Assembly (NCBI GenBank): GCA_018433885.1
Contig: JAHDQK010000013.1
Span: forward strand, 1 to 64,000
Direction of reading: 5' to 3'
Length of the DNA: 64,000 nucleotides
Source of the DNA: Candidatus Cloacimonadota bacterium
GTDB lineage: Bacteria; Cloacimonadota; Cloacimonadia; Cloacimonadales; Cloacimonadaceae
The notes under the pieces are model-generated. The model was not told the origin of the DNA. It did no database searches and saw only the letters and a list, made by a program, of their open reading frames with translations. The number at the start of each line of letters is the position of its first letter. The stretch's first letter is position 1. Both the position numbers and the translations under genes were made by a program. Positions 8,800 through 16,555 of this stretch are shown here, piece after piece.

Positions 8800-10132
8800 G
8801 CCTCTAAAGAAGAAAAGAAAAACCAAAAAGATAAAACGTAGCAGGCCCAGACTTGGGTTATACCTGCTTGCCGGGCTCACTACTGTTCTGATTATGTGGG
8901 CTTTGATTCGTGAACCCATGCCAGCCCCCCAGGATCTGGAGAAGCTGGTAGTTCAGGAAATCACTGAGCGTACCGCAAAAAGGGAAACTAAGAAAAAACA
9001 AGAGAAATCCGAGCTTGCCGTCCAGGAAAAAGCGCCTACTAAAGTAACCCGTAGAACCGATACTATTTTAGATGAAGCTACCGTAGCTCAACCCCCGGAA
9101 GTAAAAACTCCTGCGGTGGTCAAACCGAAAACTGGCGAAACAGAGCTGGATTTGGTGGTACGCGGTGCTTCCGAAAAACTGGGAGTTCCCCAAAACAACC
9201 TCCGCAGACGTAAGCAAGATAATCTGGTACAGTATTCCATACCCATAGATCGCTCGCAGATGGATCTTACATATGCGAACATGATCTTCAAGGGTGAGAT
9301 GGAAAATGCCGGAGCCAAGCTCATCAAAGGTATGGATACCAGAAGTAGACAAACTCTGTTATTCGCCAGAGAAGGCATCACAGAACGTTACGAACTGGAG
9401 TTGAGGCACGATTCATCAGTCTATAAGGATAGTCAAGTGCAGAAAACAATTACTATCGTTGTCGACGATTTTGGAGCAATCGGAGGTAAGCTTTTGGATG
9501 GCTTCTTCGAGTTGGATAAAGAGATTGTGTTTGCCATTTTTCCGGAAGAAGCTAATAGCATCAGTACAATGCAAAGAGCTACAGCCCAGGGCAGAGATAC
9601 CATTATCCATGTACCTATGGAACCCATCGGCTATCCGCGTGTAAATCCCGGCAAAAATGCCATATTGGTGCAACATAAAGAAGATCGAATAGAAAAGCAA
9701 TTATCTGGTTTCATCAATAAAATGCCGGATTGTATTGGAATCAATAATCACATGGGAAGTCTTGCCACTACAGACCCGGATGTGATGCAAGTGGTGATGA
9801 ACACCCTTAAACGGCATGATAAAGTATTCTTGGATAGCCGTACTACAAACGTATCAGTGGCATATCAGACCGCCCAGAAGTCACATATCCGTGCATTCAG
9901 AAACGATTTGTTTCTGGATAGCCCTAACATAAGTCAATCCACCATGGAAGCAAAAATAAACCAGATCATCCAGCTTGCAAACAACCGGCAACATATTATC
10001 GCTATTTCCCACTGTCATAATCAGGAGAAGCTGGATTATCTGAAGAGCCTTGTTAATCGGCTAAAAAAGGCCGGATTCACCTTAGTTCCGCTTTCCGGAA
10101 TCGGAGAGCGCAATCTTCCGGAGATTTTATGA
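8786..10132 (+). CDS. divergent polysaccharide deacetylase family protein
   Basis: A 448-residue protein with a very basic N-terminus (KPLKKKRKTKK), one membrane anchor near residues 28-42 and a Lys/Glu-rich linker. The C-terminal half matches the divergent polysaccharide deacetylase family (DUF610/YibQ-like): VVDDFG, then VPMEP, then NNHMGS, then FLDSRTT and a late SHCH. The domain should face the periplasm and act on a glycan, perhaps peptidoglycan or an exported polysaccharide; its activity in this family is little studied. It is translationally coupled to uppP downstream (ATGA). Confidence 0.8.
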   Translation: MPKAKPLKKKRKTKKIKRSRPRLGLYLLAGLTTVLIMWALIREPMPAPQDLEKLVVQEITERTAKRETKKKQEKSELAVQEKAPTKVTRRTDTILDEATVAQPPEVKTPAVVKPKTGETELDLVVRGASEKLGVPQNNLRRRKQDNLVQYSIPIDRSQMDLTYANMIFKGEMENAGAKLIKGMDTRSRQTLLFAREGITERYELELRHDSSVYKDSQVQKTITIVVDDFGAIGGKLLDGFFELDKEIVFAIFPEEANSISTMQRATAQGRDTIIHVPMEPIGYPRVNPGKNAILVQHKEDRIEKQLSGFINKMPDCIGINNHMGSLATTDPDVMQVVMNTLKRHDKVFLDSRTTNVSVAYQTAQKSHIRAFRNDLFLDSPNISQSTMEAKINQIIQLANNRQHIIAISHCHNQEKLDYLKSLVNRLKKAGFTLVPLSGIGERNLPEIL

Positions 10133-10941
10133 ACATTTTGCAAGCGATTGTTTTAGGTTTGATCCAGGGACTTACGGAGTTTATTCCGGTAAGTTCATCT
10201 GGACATCTGGTGCTGGCGCAGCATCTGTTTGGCATCGAAACAGGTAGTGATATCAGTTTCGAAGTGTTTATGCATCTTGGCACACTCCTTGCAGTGTTGA
10301 TATTCTTCCGTAAACTTATCTGGGAACTTATTGCATCAATGTTTAGCTGGAAGGCAAGTCTGGACGGAGAAACACATCGCAAAAACAGAGCTTTGATTAT
10401 GTATCTTATCATCTCCACTCTGGCTACAGGTGTCTTTTACGTTATCTTCGAAGACCTTCTGAAAGCAGCTTACCAGAATCCATTGTTCGTGGTTGTCATG
10501 TTGGTCATCACCGGAATCATTATCTTCGTGTCTGATTATGTCAAGAATGCTTCAATTCCTGCTTCAAACATCGGTTTCATCAAATCTGTGATCATCGGTC
10601 TCGCGCAAGGGGTAGCCATTATTCCCGGTATCAGTAGATCTGGAACAACCATCGCAACATCACTTTTCTGCGGGATAAAACGCAAGGATGCAGCCCATTT
10701 CTCTTTTCTTTTATCCATTCCTGCTATTCTCGCGGCAAATGTGCAGGAGTATTCCAGCTTCATAAACCTGGAAACATCGATGCTGCATCTTTATATAAGT
10801 GGATTTGTGGCTTCGTTTATCAGCGGATACTTGATAATTGCCTTCCTCATCCGCCTGATTCAAGCTGGTTCACTGAAATATTTCTCCTTTTATCTGTGGT
10901 TCATTGCTTCAATAGCAATTAGTTACTTTGTGATGTCTTAA
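10129..10941 (+). CDS. uppP: undecaprenyl-diphosphatase
   Basis: A 270-residue polytopic membrane protein of the BacA/UppP family. It dephosphorylates undecaprenyl diphosphate so that the lipid carrier can be reused for peptidoglycan and O-antigen synthesis; the family also confers bacitracin tolerance. Both signatures are present: LTEFIPVSSSGH near residue 17 and PGISRSGTT near residue 165. Length is typical. It overlaps its neighbours at both ends (ATGA, TAATG). The location after a polysaccharide deacetylase fits an envelope operon. Confidence 0.95.
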   Translation: MNILQAIVLGLIQGLTEFIPVSSSGHLVLAQHLFGIETGSDISFEVFMHLGTLLAVLIFFRKLIWELIASMFSWKASLDGETHRKNRALIMYLIISTLATGVFYVIFEDLLKAAYQNPLFVVVMLVITGIIIFVSDYVKNASIPASNIGFIKSVIIGLAQGVAIIPGISRSGTTIATSLFCGIKRKDAAHFSFLLSIPAILAANVQEYSSFINLETSMLHLYISGFVASFISGYLIIAFLIRLIQAGSLKYFSFYLWFIASIAISYFVMS

Positions 10942-11945
10942 TGGCATATAATCCAGAGCCCCCGCCTTTTGATACCACTACCGCGAAGCTGGGTGAGAAC
11001 TTTCTATTGATGGGCACCGACGCATGGCTGATCGATAGTTATTTGCGCCGGATACGTGAGACTCTATCCGGAACTCAGGATTTGGATAGTGTTCTTATCT
11101 ATGCCGATGAGGTAAGAGGTGGAGTTCTGGAAGAACACTTGGACACATTCACCATCTTCAGCTCCGCTAAACTGTTGGTCATCAAGAACTGTGAGAAATT
11201 CCCCAAGCGAGAACTTGAGATAATCGCTTCCTATTTCGAAGCTCCGTCCGAGATTCAGACTCTCATCATTGTTACAGAGAAGACCGACGCCAAGTTCAAT
11301 TACTGGAAAAAGATTAAAGATAACTGCAAGATTATCCCCTGCAATCCTCCCAAATTTGCCAGTGAAATCCGCAATTGGCTGATGAATGAACTCAAGCTCC
11401 GAGGCAAGTTAATGGCACCAAAAGCGATTGTCGAGTTTACTTCCCGCACCGAACTTGATTATCTTAGCGTTGCCAATGAACTTGAGAAGGTCTTGCTCCT
11501 AATCGGAGACAGGAAGCAGATCAATGAGAGCGATGTTCTTACCAGCCTAAGCGGATCACGGGCGGGAACTCAGATCGATTTCTTGCGGGCTTTGGGAAAC
11601 AGACAGTGTAAAAATGCTTTAGAATCCATCGCTCTGATGCTGGAGACAGATACCGAACCTCTGCGCATCTTCTTTGGAATCAGCAGATTCTTCATGATTC
11701 TATACAAAATACTTCTTCTAAGGGAACAGCATGTTTCAGACATGGAGATTAATCAGAAGCACCTTACGGAAGTCTTTATCAGCCAGCGTAAGGAGTATCT
11801 GGATTTCTCTCGAAAGTATGATGTGAAAAACTTGGAGAATATCTTTGAGATCTTGCTGGATACTGAATACAAACTTAAAAGTAGCGTGATGGATAAAACC
11901 ATGGCACTTGAGCTTTGCATTATTCAAGCCCTGAGTAGCAAATGA
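10941..11945 (+). CDS. holA: DNA polymerase III delta subunit
   Basis: A 334-residue protein with the delta-subunit layout: an N-terminal AAA+-like fold without a Walker A motif, a middle lid and a helical C-terminal collar. The segment LLMGTDAWLIDSYLRRIRE and the later FLRALGNRQ are typical of HolA. It opens the beta sliding clamp in the clamp loader. It overlaps uppP by one base and malQ by four, so it is read in an operon with envelope and carbohydrate genes, probably for convenience rather than function. Confidence 0.85.
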   Translation: MAYNPEPPPFDTTTAKLGENFLLMGTDAWLIDSYLRRIRETLSGTQDLDSVLIYADEVRGGVLEEHLDTFTIFSSAKLLVIKNCEKFPKRELEIIASYFEAPSEIQTLIIVTEKTDAKFNYWKKIKDNCKIIPCNPPKFASEIRNWLMNELKLRGKLMAPKAIVEFTSRTELDYLSVANELEKVLLLIGDRKQINESDVLTSLSGSRAGTQIDFLRALGNRQCKNALESIALMLETDTEPLRIFFGISRFFMILYKILLLREQHVSDMEINQKHLTEVFISQRKEYLDFSRKYDVKNLENIFEILLDTEYKLKSSVMDKTMALELCIIQALSSK

Positions 11946-13363
11946 AACAGAGCGGAGTGCTTCTGCATATTTCCAGCCTGGAAACAGAGTTTGGTATAGG
12001 TGATGTGGGGCCAGCGGCATATCGGTTTGCGGAATATCTTCAGCAGAATGGTCACAATGTCTGGCAGATTCTACCGTTGAATCTGCCTGGATATGGAGAT
12101 TCTCCCTACAACCCGGTCTCTGCATTTGCGCTGAATGAATATCTCATCAGTCCAGAACTTCTGGTTGCTGACGGTTGGTTAAGAGAATCCGAACTAATCC
12201 GTCTGCCCAAAAGCGACAGGGTTGACTACCCCTCTGTGTATAAGGCAAAAGACGCCATGCACCGCCTGGCGGCAGAGCGATATCTTGCCCAATACTGGAT
12301 TAAAGGGTTTATCGATGAGCATGCTGAGATGCTCAAACCATACTTGTGTTTTATATGGCTATGCCACCGATATGGAAACTCTGAATGGTTCACTTGGGAT
12401 GCCCAACACCGCACTTTTAGTGATGATCTCTTTGATCAGTGTGCAGATGATCCTTATGTCCAAAGAGCTGCAGCTTTGCAAGCGATTGTATGGGACCAGT
12501 TATCGCGCCTAAAAGCGAAATTAAACGAACTGGACATTATCCTCTTTGGAGATCTGCCTTTGTATCTCAGTTACGAGAGCGCGGAGGTCTGGGCATTTCA
12601 GAGCTTGTTTGATCTTGATGAAAACGGAAACAGGCTGAGCATGGCTGGCGTTCCTCCGGACGCGTTTGCAGAAGGTGGGCAGCTCTGGGGAAACCCCACC
12701 TATCTCTGGGAACGTCTTAAGCGTGATGATTTCCGGCTATTTATTGATCGCATTGCCCATTCCTTGCAGTATATGGATATGTTGCGCTTGGATCATTTCA
12801 TCGGCTATGTCAACTTCTGGAAAGTGCCCTGTCCACTGGGTGTAGCTCCTGAGACAGCGGCAAATGGTTCATGGGTGAGAGCTTTACCTGAAGAGTTCTT
12901 TGCCAGATTAAGGGATACTTTGGGGACAGATAGATTTGTGGCTGAAGACTTGGGAATATTAAATCCCGATGTTTGCAGGATCCGCGATGAGCTTGGTTTG
13001 CCAGGAATGATCGTGTTGCAGTTTTGTTTCGAAGAAAGCGTGCCTATTGTAACAGAGTATCCCACGGATCGCTTGATCTATACCGGCACTCACGATAACA
13101 ATACTACAAGGGGATGGTGGGATGATCTCCCCCCAAATTCATCCTCGCGCCAAAATATGATTGAGTATTGCAAGCGCTATCTTGATGGCATAGCTCCGGA
13201 AAGTAATAACATTGCCGATATTATGCTGAGAATTGCCGATCAATCAGCCTGCCAAAGAATGATCTTTCCCATGCAAGATATATTGGGTCTTGATGCATTA
13301 TCAAGAATGAACGTACCCGGAACGGCTCTGGGCAATTGGCAATGGCGGATCTTCAGTAAATAA
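11942..13363 (+). CDS. malQ: 4-alpha-glucanotransferase (amylomaltase)
   Basis: A 473-residue GH77 enzyme that transfers alpha-1,4-glucan segments in glycogen or maltodextrin metabolism. The catalytic motifs are intact: nucleophile in RLDHFIGY (about residue 283), acid/base in AEDLG (about residue 334) and the third carboxylate in THDNNTTRGWW (about residue 383). The start overlaps the holA stop (ATGA). The 3' end overlaps the convergent kinase gene by 11 bases with no terminator between them. Confidence 0.93.
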   Translation: MKQSGVLLHISSLETEFGIGDVGPAAYRFAEYLQQNGHNVWQILPLNLPGYGDSPYNPVSAFALNEYLISPELLVADGWLRESELIRLPKSDRVDYPSVYKAKDAMHRLAAERYLAQYWIKGFIDEHAEMLKPYLCFIWLCHRYGNSEWFTWDAQHRTFSDDLFDQCADDPYVQRAAALQAIVWDQLSRLKAKLNELDIILFGDLPLYLSYESAEVWAFQSLFDLDENGNRLSMAGVPPDAFAEGGQLWGNPTYLWERLKRDDFRLFIDRIAHSLQYMDMLRLDHFIGYVNFWKVPCPLGVAPETAANGSWVRALPEEFFARLRDTLGTDRFVAEDLGILNPDVCRIRDELGLPGMIVLQFCFEESVPIVTEYPTDRLIYTGTHDNNTTRGWWDDLPPNSSSRQNMIEYCKRYLDGIAPESNNIADIMLRIADQSACQRMIFPMQDILGLDALSRMNVPGTALGNWQWRIFSK

Positions 13364-14309
13364 AATCCGTGAGAGATGTATACAAGAAGTGCCGTCTTTG
13401 AATGATGTTTTCGCGAAAGACAGCCAAGTATTGGGGATCATACCTAAGAATCTCTTGATAGAAGATACCAAACATCACTATCGATCGATAAAGGATAAAC
13501 AGCTCAATATCCTCGAGATCCTTTTGGGGTAGAGGATAATGCGCCAGATAACTGTTTATAAATGGACGCAGAAAGATCTCCGGCATTAGCTTGAAAGCAC
13601 CCTTGTGCATGGAGTGGAACCCGATTCTGGAATACTCGCTATAGATGGCATTAGCGATATCTGCGATATAGAAGTGCCTGCAAGCTCGGTCAAAATCTAT
13701 TAAACACAATCCTTTTTCGGAAATCAGGATGTTCTTGGGATGAGCGTCGTTGTGAATGAATCCGAAGTTATCCGTGCCAGCTATCCGACCTTTTAGTTCA
13801 TCCCGCAGATTTCTAAAGCACTTCTTGACCTCTGCATCACAAATCATTTGGTAGGATTGAGTCCATTCATCCAACCAGGTAACGGAGTGTTTACTATTAT
13901 ACAGCTTTGAGAGCTTATGAGTCCTAGCTAGAAGCATTGCCCATTCCTGATAGAATGTTCTCAGTTCCTTTGGGTGAGCATCCACCACCTTTATCGCTCC
14001 GATGTATAGCCAACACTGGCAAAGATAAGTATCCTCATTATTGGCGATGATCTCCAGTTCCTGCCCCTTGAGCGATAGAACATAACTCTGGCAAGGAACT
14101 CCATGTGAGGTAAGAAAACGCGCAAAACGTATCCTTTCTGATAATTCGAGGCATTCATCTTTATGGCAGATAGGAGTGATCTTAAGCAGATGATTACCTG
14201 TTTTCCAGATCTCGCTTCGCGAATGCTCATGACTTTTGGCAAAGAATTGGACATTGTTAGGTAACCCGAACAGGGAGCAGGCTTGGGATAATACGGGTGC
14301 AGGTATCAT
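13353..14309 (-). CDS. APH-fold phosphotransferase (aminoglycoside/choline/homoserine kinase-like)
   Basis: A 318-residue kinase of the APH superfamily. The catalytic loop is FIHNDAHPKNIL (about residue 212), followed by the metal-binding LIDFDRAC. The start at 14309 (MIPAP) is chosen because upstream in-frame codons read through tRNA-Ser and cannot be protein. It begins 6 bases after the tRNA CCA end, so it is probably co-transcribed with the tRNA. The substrate is not predictable; homoserine, choline, fructosamine or a sugar are possible. The last 11 bases overlap malQ. Confidence 0.75.
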   Translation of the reverse strand: MIPAPVLSQACSLFGLPNNVQFFAKSHEHSRSEIWKTGNHLLKITPICHKDECLELSERIRFARFLTSHGVPCQSYVLSLKGQELEIIANNEDTYLCQCWLYIGAIKVVDAHPKELRTFYQEWAMLLARTHKLSKLYNSKHSVTWLDEWTQSYQMICDAEVKKCFRNLRDELKGRIAGTDNFGFIHNDAHPKNILISEKGLCLIDFDRACRHFYIADIANAIYSEYSRIGFHSMHKGAFKLMPEIFLRPFINSYLAHYPLPQKDLEDIELFILYRSIVMFGIFYQEILRYDPQYLAVFRENIIQRRHFLYTSLTDFIY

Positions 14310-14315
14310 AATAGG

Positions 14316-14405
14316 TGGCGGAGAGTCAGGGATTCGAACCCTGGGTACCCGTGAGGATACAACGGTTTTCGAGACCGCCCCGTTCAACCGCTCCGGCAAC
14401 TCTCC
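14316..14405 (-). tRNA. tRNA-Ser (anticodon CGA)
   Basis: A 90-base class II tRNA with a long variable arm. The acceptor stem GGAGAGT pairs with ACTCTCC, and the CCA end is encoded (14316-14318). The anticodon loop reads CTCGAAA, giving anticodon CGA, which reads UCG serine codons. The 5' end lies only 9 bases after the tadA stop and the 3' end 6 bases before the kinase gene. It therefore has no room for its own promoter and must be processed from the operon transcript. Confidence 0.95.
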
Positions 14406-14414
14406 GCATCATGT

Positions 14415-14858
14415 TCAACGTTTTTTTTTGAAGAAATCTGTCAAGGTCAAAGCGCATTCTGATGCAAGAACTCCGCGTTTCAGGATCGGATGATGGTTAA
14501 AGCTCTTGTCCAATAGACTCTGGTAGATTGATCCTGCCGCGCCTGCTTTGGGATCCGAACAACCATACACAACTCTGCCTACCCGCGCCAGGATTATCCC
14601 TCCGCTACACATCAGACACGGCTCCAATGTAATATACAATGTATAATCCTGCAGATACTTAAGCCCCATCTCCTGCGCTTTATCCAGGATCAACTTCTCC
14701 GCATGAGCCAGCGGATTATCCAGTTGCCGGCTCCGATTGTGATCGCGCAGCAATATCTCAGCCCCTTTCACCAAACAGGCTCCCACTGGAATCTCATCTT
14801 CCGCTGCGGCAAGCCTCGCCTCGTCCAAGGCTACTTGCATAAACAATTGATCGTTCAT
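14415..14858 (-). CDS. tadA: tRNA-specific adenosine deaminase
   Basis: A 147-residue CDA-fold deaminase that converts A34 to inosine in tRNA-Arg(ACG). Zinc and catalytic motifs are HAE (PLAHAEKL) and PCLMCSGG; the TadA-specific DPKAGAAGS follows. The start at 14858 is chosen because it overlaps the upstream stop (ATGA) and begins the conserved MNDQLFM. The longer reading to 14909 runs inside the upstream gene. The 3' end contains nine consecutive A on the coding strand (14421-14429), a possible slippage site just before the stop. Confidence 0.92.
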   Translation of the reverse strand: MNDQLFMQVALDEARLAAAEDEIPVGACLVKGAEILLRDHNRSRQLDNPLAHAEKLILDKAQEMGLKYLQDYTLYITLEPCLMCSGGIILARVGRVVYGCSDPKAGAAGSIYQSLLDKSFNHHPILKRGVLASECALTLTDFFKKKR

Positions 14859-16555
14859 GGTTTTACGAAGATCTGAATGCGTGCTTTCTTGTGTTGCTCC
14901 TGCATCCAAGAATCGAACCAGTCGGGAGGTAACTGGCGAGTATAGAGTTTCTTTAACAAACGTGGATCTGCCTTCTGGTTCTTCTGAGGGTAGTAAGCCC
15001 GAGGTAGCATGATCACTTGCACATTTCCCAGCGATTGAACCACTGGGGCTTGCTTATTGATATATCGACGCATGGCGTTCAGATACACCATTTCCAAGGA
15101 GCTCCCCTGATATTGACTGTCGATTCCAGCATTATTATAGCTAAGATATAGATCCCTGCCCGGCACAACCCTTAGCTGCGGATTGTCCCTCAACCAGTTG
15201 CGAGCATTTTGTTCAGCCATTGTTTTCTGCCGGTTCTGGGTAATTTCTGGGATGATTTGCTCGCGCACTTCAGCCAGTGGATACACTCTGTTCACAGTAT
15301 TCTCGGTTAGTTTGATCACCAGCCAACTACCGGTAATGGGGGAATATACGGGATTCAGAAAGTCACCCCTTTTGAAATCCATCAATTGTGCATTTACTCT
15401 ATCCACCACAAGTTTATCGCTATACCAGAGATCTGTCACGCTAAGGTTCCTGTGTTTATGAAGCTCAAGATCCAGTTCTGCAGCAGCTTCATCGGTGCCA
15501 ATGGTGCGGGCAAGACCGATGGTACTTAGCGCATTCTCATATTGATTGTTGATCGAATTCTGCGAGATGATCGGTGGAATCTGGAGTACGCGATAGCTCA
15601 TCATGGATTTTGTACGTTGCAGTTTTTGGTAGATGTGATACCCACCACCGATGGCGATGGGCCTACTGTGAGAATTATCCGGCAAGGGTTCCAAGACGGC
15701 AAGAGCTTCTTCATCGATGTTATCCACGCGCACAAATCCGGGTTCCAGAAGTTTGATTCCAGGCAGCTGTTCGCTGCGTTCCATTTGCACAGTTTCCAGG
15801 CTTTTACCCGCCACAATCTGTTCGTAGATGCTATCCGTTACGGCCTTGGTGAAAAGAAAGTCGTTTTGATTTGCGTTCACAGGTATGCTAATATACTCTA
15901 GAGAGTAATATGGATCCATGGCAAAGCGCTCAAGGTTTCTCTGGTAATATGCCTCAATCTCGCTTTCACTTACGATCGGTTCCATCTGAGAGGGATCGAA
16001 GATCACAAGGTCGAAATCTGCTTTACTGGTGCTAATCTCAGCGATGGTACTGATCTTTCTTTTATCTCTCAGATCATCTTCAATCAAGCTTGCCTTCAAT
16101 TTCTGGACCGGAACATAGTATTCGTAATAGTTACGCCGCACGTTTGCCATGTTCACCGGACTATCGTAGCGCACGGATTGGTAATACAGTTCTGGGTCAA
16201 AGGTGCCATTTACTTGCAGGGAGGCGCTGTTGCGATAGTATCCCGGAATGTTCGTCATCAAGCTGTCGATCACTTCCTGGGGTGTAACTTCGATGTGGTG
16301 TCGCTTGAACTGCTCTTTGAGGATTACATGGGTAGCTATGTTCTTCCAGGTTTCATTGAATAATGCCACCTTTTCGTCGGCATTTGGCATCCGCTTTTTC
16401 TCTAGTTGAAAATTTGCGGTGTGTCCCTGAAGGGAGCGGATAAAATCTGCCTGTGAAATGCGCTGGGAATTTATTATGCCAGCTGAATCTCTGCGAGGTC
16501 CAGCGCAAGAGAATAGGCTGAAGAGGATTACTAAAATGCTGATATTGCGAGTCAT
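14855..16555 (-). CDS. SurA/PpiC-like peptidyl-prolyl isomerase lipoprotein
   Basis: About 566 residues from MTRNISIL at 16555, whose ATG overlaps the mutS stop (ATGA). The N-terminus is a lipoprotein signal (LFSLFSC lipobox near residue 17). A SurA-N-like helical region follows (NSQRISQADFIRSLQG, then the VTPQEVID region). A parvulin-like region follows near residues 260-320 (PGFVRVDNIDEEALAVLEPL, then GGYHIYQKLQ). It probably acts in the periplasm as a chaperone for outer-membrane proteins. The isomerase core is divergent, so catalytic activity is uncertain. Confidence 0.75.
   Translation of the reverse strand: MTRNISILVILFSLFSCAGPRRDSAGIINSQRISQADFIRSLQGHTANFQLEKKRMPNADEKVALFNETWKNIATHVILKEQFKRHHIEVTPQEVIDSLMTNIPGYYRNSASLQVNGTFDPELYYQSVRYDSPVNMANVRRNYYEYYVPVQKLKASLIEDDLRDKRKISTIAEISTSKADFDLVIFDPSQMEPIVSESEIEAYYQRNLERFAMDPYYSLEYISIPVNANQNDFLFTKAVTDSIYEQIVAGKSLETVQMERSEQLPGIKLLEPGFVRVDNIDEEALAVLEPLPDNSHSRPIAIGGGYHIYQKLQRTKSMMSYRVLQIPPIISQNSINNQYENALSTIGLARTIGTDEAAAELDLELHKHRNLSVTDLWYSDKLVVDRVNAQLMDFKRGDFLNPVYSPITGSWLVIKLTENTVNRVYPLAEVREQIIPEITQNRQKTMAEQNARNWLRDNPQLRVVPGRDLYLSYNNAGIDSQYQGSSLEMVYLNAMRRYINKQAPVVQSLGNVQVIMLPRAYYPQKNQKADPRLLKKLYTRQLPPDWFDSWMQEQHKKARIQIFVKP

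Noticed and set aside
14309-14399. 30-residue N-terminal extension of the kinase frame
   Set aside because: These codons are the tRNA-Ser gene read as protein; the conserved kinase begins at 14309.
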